Part shown: positions 1 to 6,272 of the stretch, piece after piece
Layout of the letters: every line of letters starts with the position of its first letter
Position numbering within the stretch: position 1 is the stretch's first letter
From: Gemmataceae bacterium
Lineage (GTDB): Bacteria; Planctomycetota; Planctomycetia; Gemmatales; Gemmataceae
Length of the DNA stretch: 11,851 bases
NCBI GenBank assembly: GCA_017853285.1
Contig: JAFMJU010000063.1
Coordinates: 1 to 11,851, forward strand
Reading direction: 5' to 3'
The notes under the pieces: model-generated
Databases searched by the model: none
Told to the model about the DNA's origin: nothing
Seen by the model: the letters and a program-made list of their open reading frames with translations, nothing else
Program-made: the position numbers and the translations under genes

Positions 1-162
1 ATTATTCGCACTTCAATCCTTCCCTAGCTCACGATTTTGATGAATTCAAAAAAAATATTTTTCTTTTTGTTCCCCACAAAAAAACAACAAGAATTCCATC
101 AGAAAACCCCCTCGATATTCTTTTCGGCCACATTCCAAGCCCGCCAGATTGCCAATACTGCC
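1..162. other. AT-rich non-coding stretch downstream of the secretion ATPase gene
   Basis: No convincing gene is seen here. The stretch holds long A and T runs between about 48 and 90. Two near-complementary arms flank them: GATGAATTC at 39-47 and GAATTCCATC at 91-100, which pair with a single bulged base. Read on the minus strand this lies about 65 nt past the ATPase stop and could fold into a large AT-looped structure or act as a weak transcription end. On the minus strand a 23-codon reading frame starts with ATG after GAGGGGG, but its low-complexity Phe/Leu/Lys composition does not support calling it a gene. Confidence 0.3.
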
Positions 163-1293
163 TCAAATTGGTCCCTGATATTCAGCTGATTTTTGCCAAA
201 TCGGATTGGTCAAAGTTCTCTTTTCCGCTGATATCGAGAGGGCAATTGTCCTTCCGAACCTTGATTTTTTTCCTGTCCATGTCAACTCAGGGTCGCCGGT
301 GGGCTTGGAAACCAATCTGAAAATAGGCTTTAGCCGGTATCTTTCCCCAGGCCCCAAGCCACAACCCTCACTTATCTCCACAACCTTCCGGCTTCCATCC
401 GGCAATCTGGAAACTTGGGCAACAACATGCATCGCCTGGGCAATTTGCATTCGTGCAACATAAACAGGCAAAGCCACATCGCTCATCAGGGAAAGGGTCT
501 CCAGCCGCACCAATGCAAGCAGGGGGCTGGAGGCATGGACAGTGCTTAACGAGCCATCGTGACCTGAAAGCATGGACTGGATGAGATCGAGGGCTTCACC
601 GCGTCGAACCTCACCCACGATGATCCGATCTGGACGCATTCGGAGCGAATCGACAAACAGATCCCGAATGGTGACCCCACCTTTTCCGTCAGGGCCCTTT
701 TGCTTTGCCTCCAGGTATACGGTGTGCTCCTGGGCCAGTTGCAATTCGGAAGAGTCTTCGATCACCACGATGCGCTCATTTCCAGGAATGGTGAAGGAAA
801 GGGCGTTTAGCAGCGAGGTCTTGCCACTTCCGGTTCCACCCGAGACCACAATATTCCGGTGGGTTTGAACCATAAGCCCCAGGTATTCGGCCGCCATGGG
901 CGACAGGGACCCCTTTTTCACGATCCAATCGAGGGTGGTCTCGTTTTTCTTGCCGAATTTGCGAATGGAAAGGCAAATCCCCGCCCTGCTGCATGGCGGG
1001 ATGATGGCATGGACCCTGAACGCATCGGGAGGGGGCAACCGGGCGTCCATGCTGTGATTATTCTCGTCCAATCTCCTGCCGACATACTCTGCCAGGTTTC
1101 TTACGGCAATTTCCAAGGCATGAGGATTGGCAAAGGCCCTGCCGGTGAGTTCCAGCTTTCCAGCACGCTCGCAGTAGACCTTGTCATGGCCGTTGATCAG
1201 GATTTCGGTCACATCCTCCTTTTCAAAAAGGAGGTCTGCCACCGGTTGGAACAAATGGCGCAGGGTTTTCTGGTAGACCTGATCCCTGAGCAT
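163..1293 (-). CDS. cpaF: CpaF/TadA-family secretion ATPase
   Basis: This is a VirB11-like, type II/IV secretion NTPase of the CpaF/TadA class. Such proteins form hexamers on the cytoplasmic face of the inner membrane and power assembly of Tad/Flp-type pili or related export. The 376-residue protein shows an N-terminal domain (about 1-130), then Walker A GGTGSGKT at 152-159, an Asp-box-like IEDSSEL at about 178-184, Walker B region RPDRIIVGEVR at 220-230 with E228, and the His-box SGHDGSLSTVHA at about 243-254. It starts at ATG 1293, 4 nt after the stop of the zinc-ribbon gene, with a purine-rich AGGGAAA upstream. The two genes are very likely co-transcribed. The other components expected of a Tad system (TadB/TadC, pilin, secretin) are not in this window. 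The symbol reflects family only; a related VirB11-like role cannot be excluded. Confidence 0.93.
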   Translation of the reverse strand: MLRDQVYQKTLRHLFQPVADLLFEKEDVTEILINGHDKVYCERAGKLELTGRAFANPHALEIAVRNLAEYVGRRLDENNHSMDARLPPPDAFRVHAIIPPCSRAGICLSIRKFGKKNETTLDWIVKKGSLSPMAAEYLGLMVQTHRNIVVSGGTGSGKTSLLNALSFTIPGNERIVVIEDSSELQLAQEHTVYLEAKQKGPDGKGGVTIRDLFVDSLRMRPDRIIVGEVRRGEALDLIQSMLSGHDGSLSTVHASSPLLALVRLETLSLMSDVALPVYVARMQIAQAMHVVAQVSRLPDGSRKVVEISEGCGLGPGERYRLKPIFRLVSKPTGDPELTWTGKKSRFGRTIALSISAEKRTLTNPIWQKSAEYQGPI

Positions 1294-1297
1294 CGAA

Positions 1298-1969
1298 CTA
1301 TTTCCCTTTTTTCCTGCCGCCTATGCCGGGAAGCGAATCCTCCGAAGAAATCTGGACCGGGACAGGATTGATGGGAACAGGTTTCTGGGCGCCATTTCCG
1401 GATGGATGATTATCAACAGAAACGAGGCCTTCGGATTCGCGCAAAGATTTGCCAGCCGGTTGCTTTTTAAACACCTGGAAAGTCATGACTGAAAGGGCAA
1501 CCAACAAGACTCCAACTAGCACCATCAGGCCCTTTGACAATGGTGTTTGATTCTGCAACCAGCTTTTGTTATCGCCCTTGGCCATCTCCTCCACAGGTTT
1601 TTCCCTGATTGGAGATTTTTGTCCGGGATTCGCCAAGGGGGCAAAAGGTATAGAGGGAGAGGAGTTGACCACAGAAGGACCATTACCGGTACCTAATGGC
1701 TTGAAAGGCGGTTCCCCTTTCACGACATTGCCGATTTTCTTTGGCAAAGCCGCCCCGACCATGGAGGCGCCTGACTTTGACACTTTGTTCTTGGTGCCAA
1801 GGCCAACAGGAATGGCCGAAATAAAAACCTGGTTCCGGCAGGTGGGACATTCCACCTGAACCTTTAGTTGGATCAAAAATTGAACGGAATCCTCCCCTGA
1901 CAGCCGAAATGCTCCCTGGCATTTCGGGCATTGAACAGAGGTTTGGGTTTCCTGCAAGTTCTTCTTCAT
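1298..1969 (-). CDS. N-terminal zinc-ribbon protein with one transmembrane segment
   Basis: This is a 223-residue protein of unknown function. Four cysteines in two CPxC pairs (C14/C17 and C41/C44) form a zinc ribbon of the MJ0042-like type. A proline/glycine-rich low-complexity linker follows at about 55-140. A single hydrophobic segment lies at about 147-167, followed by Lys-Lys and a Pro/Gly-rich tail. The predicted topology (inference, positive-inside rule) is a cytoplasmic zinc ribbon anchored in the inner membrane, but the flanking charges do not settle it. The start ATG at 1969 is the first in frame after the promoter-like inverted repeat; only a weak AGG precedes it. Its stop is TAG at 1298-1300, so UAG does work as a normal terminator in this genome. 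Tight linkage to the CpaF-like gene suggests a role with that machine, perhaps as an accessory or regulatory subunit. Confidence 0.8.
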   Translation of the reverse strand: MKKNLQETQTSVQCPKCQGAFRLSGEDSVQFLIQLKVQVECPTCRNQVFISAIPVGLGTKNKVSKSGASMVGAALPKKIGNVVKGEPPFKPLGTGNGPSVVNSSPSIPFAPLANPGQKSPIREKPVEEMAKGDNKSWLQNQTPLSKGLMVLVGVLLVALSVMTFQVFKKQPAGKSLRESEGLVSVDNHPSGNGAQKPVPINPVPVQISSEDSLPGIGGRKKGK

Positions 1970-1991
1970 GGACCTGATTTCTTAAAATTCA

Positions 1992-2013
1992 TAAGCTATA
2001 AAATTATAGCTTA
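1992..2013. promoter_or_regulatory. 10-bp perfect inverted repeat overlapping a consensus -10 box
   Basis: The arms TAAGCTATAA (1992-2001) and TTATAGCTTA (2004-2013) are perfectly complementary with a 2-nt centre. On the minus strand the repeat contains an exact TATAAT at 2008-2003. That would place a transcription start about 27 nt ahead of the zinc-ribbon gene's ATG at 1969. No good -35 box is seen at 16-18 nt. A symmetric site sitting on a -10 box is the usual arrangement of a dimeric repressor operator. Because the stem has only two G-C pairs per arm and no T-run follows, a terminator for the upstream methyltransferase gene is less likely. Confidence 0.45.
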
Positions 2014-2090
2014 AAAACTCTAGAGATGCATTATCATTGCGCCTGTTTCCTACGCCGGGAAACTTAGGTCGGATCAAGAGAAATGCAAAA

Positions 2091-2106
2091 ATTAATTTAA
2101 ATTAAT
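2091..2106. repeat. 16-bp perfect AT palindrome over a stop codon
   Basis: ATTAATTTAAATTAAT is its own reverse complement. After one mismatch on each side it gains three further A:T pairs (2087-2089 with 2108-2110). It overlaps the TAA stop (2104-2102) of the methyltransferase gene on the minus strand. It could form a weak cruciform or hairpin at the transcript end, or be chance in an AT-rich spacer. Confidence 0.3.
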
Positions 2107-3097
2107 ATTTGACTTGGATGTTTTTGTCCGGTTTAACCCAAACCTGTGTCCCGTCCGCGCGGGTCATGCTTTCGAGCTTTTCGGCTTGGCGGTCGTATTG
2201 CATCTGCGTGGGTTTTTCGTGTTCCAGCAGCCAGCCGGCCTGGTGGAACATTTCCATCAGGTCTCCATCGAGTTTTCGGGAATGGGTTCCAATGATCACC
2301 CGTTTGGCGCGTTTACCCAATTCCCCCATACCGGCGCGGCAGATATCGGCCTCCCAACCCTGCACATCGATATGAACCAGATCCCATTGGGGCTGGCGGG
2401 TTAGCAAGTCGTTGATGGCCAGCAGGTCCACTTCCTCCATCTCGATAGTGCCGGGGCCCATCACGGAAGAAAGGTAGGCGGAATCGGCAGTGGAATCACC
2501 CTGGGTGGGTCGGGCACCCCATTGGTTGGCGGAATCATTGACCTTGGGAAACCGGGCTTTTCCAGGACTAGCCCCCACGGCGGCTTTCAACAGGGTGTGC
2601 TGGTCGGGGTCGAAGCCGTTATCGAGCAGGTGCTGGCGAAGGCTTGCGTAATGGCCTGTATCGGCCTCGACCCCCAGCATGTGGATATCGGTGATGCCCA
2701 GATGCCTGGCGGCAGCGGCCCCGGCCACCAGCCAAGGCCCCCAGCCAGCCCCCAGTTCCATGATCCGGTAGGTACCCTTGGCGTCGAGGACGCTCTTGAT
2801 GAGACCGATATGCTCAACCGCCTCGGCATGCCAATCCCCCGGAACGGGAATGCCGTGGACTGTGCCCGCCAAGTTACGGACATGGTTGGCCAGACTTTCC
2901 GGGCGGGTGCGGACCCCCAAATAATCGACGAGAAAACCCGGTTCGGCCTGCTTGGGGATATTGAGAAAACGGTCGAACACCCGCACATCGTCGGGGGTGT
3001 AACCCATGTAGCGCTGGTTTTCCGGGGTGTCCCACACGGGTGCGGCGCCGTAGAGCATCTGCTTGGCGATGGATTTGAGGCGGGGGAGGATGGGCAT
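2102..3097 (-). CDS. FkbM-family-like SAM-dependent methyltransferase
   Basis: This 331-residue protein has a Rossmann-type methyltransferase core. The SAM-binding motif I is MELGAGWGPWL at 113-123, an acidic residue ending the next strand is in VEAD at about 143-146, and the FkbM-like signature DLVHIDVQGWEADI lies at about 239-252. FkbM-type enzymes typically O-methylate sugars or polyketide hydroxyls; the substrate here cannot be read from the sequence. About 110 residues precede the core and may be a lineage-specific N-terminal domain. The start ATG at 3097 is fixed by AAGGAG five nt upstream. It is transcribed divergently from the redoxin-like unit. It may be read together with the downstream minus-strand pair, though the 132-nt spacer carries a promoter-like site of its own. 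Confidence 0.82.
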   Translation of the reverse strand: MPILPRLKSIAKQMLYGAAPVWDTPENQRYMGYTPDDVRVFDRFLNIPKQAEPGFLVDYLGVRTRPESLANHVRNLAGTVHGIPVPGDWHAEAVEHIGLIKSVLDAKGTYRIMELGAGWGPWLVAGAAAARHLGITDIHMLGVEADTGHYASLRQHLLDNGFDPDQHTLLKAAVGASPGKARFPKVNDSANQWGARPTQGDSTADSAYLSSVMGPGTIEMEEVDLLAINDLLTRQPQWDLVHIDVQGWEADICRAGMGELGKRAKRVIIGTHSRKLDGDLMEMFHQAGWLLEHEKPTQMQYDRQAEKLESMTRADGTQVWVKPDKNIQVKY

Positions 3098-3260
3098 GCG
3101 GGCTCCTTTGGTTTCTGTTTACCTTCACCCCTTGGTTGCCAACAAGGAGAACCTGAACCACCAGCAGGCAATCGCTGTTTTTAGTCGAATATCCAAATTT
3201 TTTGTTAATCTAATGCAAACTTAGTCCGGTCACCCTACCCCTTCCCGGCAGGCAATTCTC
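3098..3260. promoter_or_regulatory. Divergent intergenic region between methyltransferase and redoxin-like genes
   Basis: This 163-nt spacer separates genes leaving in opposite directions, so it should hold both promoters. Its most AT-rich part is about 3178-3220. On the minus strand a TTGCAT followed after 19 nt by GATATT is the best promoter-like pair, but the match is poor. No clear plus-strand -35/-10 pair is seen. An in-frame stop at 3222-3224 limits the redoxin-like gene to the ATG at 3261. Confidence 0.35.
3103..3108 (-). promoter_or_regulatory. Shine-Dalgarno AAGGAG fixing the methyltransferase start
   Basis: Read on the minus strand, AAGGAG ends 5 nt before ATG 3097. This is a strong match at ideal spacing and supports this start over any internal ATG. 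Confidence 0.7.
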
Positions 3261-3650
3261 ATGCTTTTTTTTCAATCCGTCATCGCCCTCTGCTTTTCCC
3301 AAGACCCGGTTGTTTCCGGGCCGCAGGTGGGGGAGAAGTTGGCGCCGTTCAAGGTGCGGTTGGTGCTGGGGGAAAAGGCGGGGAAGGAGGCGGAATTTGC
3401 AGTTGCGGGCCACACGGGGCCGCAGCTTCTGATTTTTGTGCATGAGGTGAACCGGCAGACGGTGGCCCTGACCCGTGTGCTGGCCAATTATGGTCAATCG
3501 CGAGCCAAGGACGGCGTGGCCACCGGGGTAGTCTGGCTGGGGGATGATGTCACCGAGACGGAAAACAACATCAACCGCATGAAGCACGCGCTCGCCGAAA
3601 AGGCGCCGACCGGGATCTCGCTGGATGGACGAGAAGGCCCCGGAGCTTAG
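3261..3650 (+). CDS. N-terminal fragment of the redoxin-like protein (129 residues before the amber codon)
   Basis: If the TAG at 3648-3650 terminates, this is the translated product. It carries the hydrophobic leader MLFFQSVIALCFSQ and roughly the first half of the thioredoxin-like fold, ending just after GREGPGA. Such a half-domain is unlikely to fold stably. The start ATG 3261 is the only one available after the in-frame stop at 3222-3224; no strong Shine-Dalgarno sequence precedes it, only GCAGG about 8 nt upstream. It heads the four-gene plus-strand unit. Confidence 0.65.
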   Translation: MLFFQSVIALCFSQDPVVSGPQVGEKLAPFKVRLVLGEKAGKEAEFAVAGHTGPQLLIFVHEVNRQTVALTRVLANYGQSRAKDGVATGVVWLGDDVTETENNINRMKHALAEKAPTGISLDGREGPGA

Positions 3651-3683
3651 GGACTGAACCGGAAGGCATCGCTAACCATCCTG

Positions 3684-4124
3684 GTGGGGAACAAGAATCT
3701 GGTGACGGCCAATTTCGCCCTGGTTCAACCCAGCCTGCAGGCGGACCTGCCCAAGGTGCTTGCCGCCCTGGTGAAAGAGGCCGGTGGCAAAGTTCCAACT
3801 TTGGCCGAGATTGAAGGCCGCACGGAGGCAATGCGGCCCAACCAGCCGGCCCGGCAAGACCCCAACCTGCGCCCGTTGCTTGGCCCGGTCATCCGGAAGG
3901 ATGCCAAGCCCGAAGATGTGGAAAAGGCCGCCATGGCGGTGGAGGAATACATCAAGGAAAACGCAGCCGCCCGCACCGAGGTGGGACGGATCGCCAACAC
4001 CATCGTCAACAGCGGCAAACTGCAAGACTACGGCACGCCAAAGGCGCAGGAAATCCTCAAGGACTGGGCCAAGAAATACGGGGCCAAACCCCCAGAACGG
4101 GGCAACCGGGGCGGCCAGCCTTGA
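3684..4124 (+). CDS. C-terminal fragment of the redoxin-like protein (possible restart at GTG)
   Basis: This is the part after the amber codon, in the same frame as the N-terminal fragment. The first possible restart is GTG 3684, 11 sense codons beyond the stop. No Shine-Dalgarno sequence sits at usable spacing, so independent translation is doubtful and the GTG is more likely an internal Val. The stretch holds the closing strands of the fold (LVTANFALVQPS), then an Ala/Lys/Glu-rich helical tail of about 90 residues ending in a Gly/Arg-rich tip. Its TGA stop overlaps the TTG start of the next gene. Confidence 0.5.
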   Translation: MGNKNLVTANFALVQPSLQADLPKVLAALVKEAGGKVPTLAEIEGRTEAMRPNQPARQDPNLRPLLGPVIRKDAKPEDVEKAAMAVEEYIKENAAARTEVGRIANTIVNSGKLQDYGTPKAQEILKDWAKKYGAKPPERGNRGGQP

Positions 4125-6256
4125 TTCAACTGTGGCTGATGGCGGGAATGGTCGCGGGCGCAAGCCCCGCCAAGCCGCATTTTGCCACTGAAATCATCCC
4201 CATTCTGACACGGGCCGGTTGCAACAGCGGAGCCTGCCACGGGGCCACCGCAGGCCGTGGCGGTTTTCACCTCTCGCTGTTGGGCGCTGATCCGGAAGCC
4301 GATTTTGACGCGATTGTCCTGGCGTACAAGGGCCGGCGGATCAATCTGGCCAAGCCAAAGGAAAGCCTGCTGCTGAAAAAACCCACCGGGCAGCTCTCCC
4401 ATGGCGGGGATGTGGCCCTGCCCCCCAACGGGGCGGGTTCAGCACTGCTGGAGGAATGGATCGCCGGGGGAGCGCAGCGGGGAAACACGCGAACTCTCGG
4501 CCGCTTTGAGGTGGTCACCGATACCAACCTGGTGACAGAGCCCAACCAGCAGGCCAACGCCCGGGCCTTTGCCACCTTTGACCAAGGTGGCCGGGTGGAT
4601 GTGACAGCGTGGACCGTTTTCACGGCTGGAGACCCGGCCAGTGTGACGGTGACCAGCGACATGGAACCCGGAGAACCGGCGCGGATGACAATCCACCGGC
4701 CGGGAAGGCACACAGTGATCGCGCGGTTCCTGGACCGGGTGACGCCGGTCACCGTCACACTGCCCATCGGCAAGACGACGATTGACCCGAAACGATTGCC
4801 GGCCGCCCACTGGATTGATGAGGAGATCAACCAAACGCTGTCGCTGCTGAGACTGGAGCCCGCCCCTGCCGCCGAGGAGGCCGTTTTTCTCCGGCGGCTG
4901 ACGCTGGCGCTCACGGGCACCCTGCCCACGCGGGAGGCGACAGCGGGCTACCTGGCGGATGTCGCCCCCGACAAGAAGGCGCGGAAGATTGATGAACTGC
5001 TTGGCAGCGAGCTTTTTCAGGATTACTGGACTCTCAAGTTCTCGCGCTGGCTCAACTTGCGCTCACAACCCAACGACCAGGGGGAAATAGCGGCCTACAC
5101 GGGATGGCTGCGGGATGCCCTTGGAGGCGGGAATCCCATGGGAATGGACCGCTGGGCCAGGGAGCTGGTTCTGGCTACCGGCGATACACGGAAGAGCGGA
5201 CCCGCCAATTTCGCCCGGCAAAGCCAAGACGCGCGGGGCCAGGCGGAAGCGGTGGCAAGGGTGTTTCTGGGTGTGCAGTTGGGTTGCGCCAATTGCCACA
5301 ATCACCCGTTGGACCGCTGGACCCAGGATGATTACCACGGTCTGGCGGCGGTATTTGCCAGGCTGGAACGGGGCGCCATGGTGAACGTTTCGACACGGGG
5401 CGAGGTGACCAACCCGCGCACCGGAAGCCCGGCCATCCCCCGTCTGCCCGGCACCGGATACATTTCCCAGTCAGATGATCCGAGGCGGGATTTCGCCGAC
5501 TGGTTGCTCAAGGCTGACAACCCTCTGTTCGCCAAGGCGCAAGTGAACCGTGTCTGGAAGGCGATGTTCGGCAGGGGACTGGTGGAACCGGTGGATGACT
5601 TGCGGGACACCAATCCGGCGAGTCACCCCCGGCTGCTGGATCGTTTGGCCGCGGATTTCCGGGACAATGGGTTCAACCTCAAGCATCTGCTGGGCCAAAT
5701 CGCCAGGACACAGGCTTTTGGCAGGGCCCCGTCCTTCGACCCCGAGTTGGTGGCCCAGGGCATGTATTACACCCATTACATACCTCACCCACCCGAACCC
5801 GAGGTGCTTGCGGACGCATTCAGCCAGGTACTGGGTGTACCCGACGCCTTTCCAGGAAAACCCAAGGGAACACGGGCCATCACCCTGTGGGATCCGCTCA
5901 GTCCCTCTGAGGCACTGGACTCGCTGGGAAGGTGCCAGCGCGGCAAGCCATGCCAGGAAGGGGGCACCGGTGGTGGATTGCCCGCCCGGTTGCATCTTCT
6001 GAATGGTGAACTGCTGAACCGTCGATTAGCCAACACCGAAGGCAGACTGGAGCGGCTGTTGGCGGACGGTCAGACCGATGCCCGGATCGTGGCCGAGTTT
6101 TATCAGGCCGCGCTGGGGCGGGCGCCAAAACCCCAGGAGACAGAAGTCTGGATGACCCGTTTGAAACAATCCAAAGGCCCGCAGGAACGCAGGGAGTCGC
6201 TGGAAGATTTTGTCTGGGCCCTGCTGAACAGCCGAGCCTTCAGCACGGTGCACTGA
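4121..6256 (+). CDS. DUF1549/DUF1553 protein with cytochrome c-like motifs
   Basis: This 711-residue exported protein belongs to a planctomycete-expanded family of unknown function. In order: a hydrophobic leader (about 1-17); an N-terminal cytochrome-like segment with C34-x4-C39-H40 followed by GGFHLSLLGADPEADF; an Ig-like (BIG2-type) domain at about 120-205; DUF1549 at about 230-430, starting DEEINQTLSLLRLEP and containing C389-x2-C392-H393; and DUF1553 at about 460-705, starting DNPLFAKAQVNRVWKAMFGRGLVEP. The CXXCH site could bind heme c; the CX4CH site is a family-typical variant whose heme binding is not proven. The TTG start at 4121 overlaps the previous TGA (TTGA), which suggests translational coupling. 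ATG 4139 is an alternative that gives a shorter leader. The DUF1501 gene follows after 16 nt. These two families are typically neighbours in planctomycetes. Confidence 0.92.
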   Translation: MIQLWLMAGMVAGASPAKPHFATEIIPILTRAGCNSGACHGATAGRGGFHLSLLGADPEADFDAIVLAYKGRRINLAKPKESLLLKKPTGQLSHGGDVALPPNGAGSALLEEWIAGGAQRGNTRTLGRFEVVTDTNLVTEPNQQANARAFATFDQGGRVDVTAWTVFTAGDPASVTVTSDMEPGEPARMTIHRPGRHTVIARFLDRVTPVTVTLPIGKTTIDPKRLPAAHWIDEEINQTLSLLRLEPAPAAEEAVFLRRLTLALTGTLPTREATAGYLADVAPDKKARKIDELLGSELFQDYWTLKFSRWLNLRSQPNDQGEIAAYTGWLRDALGGGNPMGMDRWARELVLATGDTRKSGPANFARQSQDARGQAEAVARVFLGVQLGCANCHNHPLDRWTQDDYHGLAAVFARLERGAMVNVSTRGEVTNPRTGSPAIPRLPGTGYISQSDDPRRDFADWLLKADNPLFAKAQVNRVWKAMFGRGLVEPVDDLRDTNPASHPRLLDRLAADFRDNGFNLKHLLGQIARTQAFGRAPSFDPELVAQGMYYTHYIPHPPEPEVLADAFSQVLGVPDAFPGKPKGTRAITLWDPLSPSEALDSLGRCQRGKPCQEGGTGGGLPARLHLLNGELLNRRLANTEGRLERLLADGQTDARIVAEFYQAALGRAPKPQETEVWMTRLKQSKGPQERRESLEDFVWALLNSRAFSTVH

Positions 6257-6272
6257 GAGAACATCGGGAGCC

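Larger units (their letters stand above)
3261..4124 (+). pseudogene. Redoxin-like (thioredoxin-fold) exported protein interrupted by an in-frame amber codon
   Basis: A single reading frame of 288 codons runs from ATG 3261 to TGA 4122-4124. It is broken only by TAG at 3648-3650 (codon 130). The sequence reads GPGA-stop-GLNRKASLTILVGN, where related planctomycete proteins, as I recall them, carry Tyr, so TAC or TAT to TAG is one substitution. The N-terminal part has a short hydrophobic leader (about 1-13), then a thioredoxin/redoxin-like core including LLIFVHEVNRQTVALTR. The C-terminal part continues the fold (TANFALVQPSLQADLPKVLAAL) and ends in a charged, Ala/Lys-rich tail. The mature protein has no cysteine, so a CXXC redox centre is absent. 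It could be a recent nonsense mutation, a readthrough gene or a base-call error. Frame and codon use after the stop look intact, which argues for a very recent event or an artefact. Confidence 0.8.

Noticed and set aside
859..1371. 170-codon plus-strand open frame
   Set aside because: It is antisense to the CpaF-like gene with its Walker motifs; the product has no domain-like features.
2522..3184. 220-codon plus-strand open frame
   Set aside because: It is antisense to the methyltransferase gene, which has SAM-binding motifs and a good Shine-Dalgarno sequence.
3261..4124. Programmed frameshift joining two redoxin halves
   Set aside because: Both halves are in the same frame (3684 minus 3261 is a multiple of three), so no shift is needed; the only obstacle is the TAG codon.
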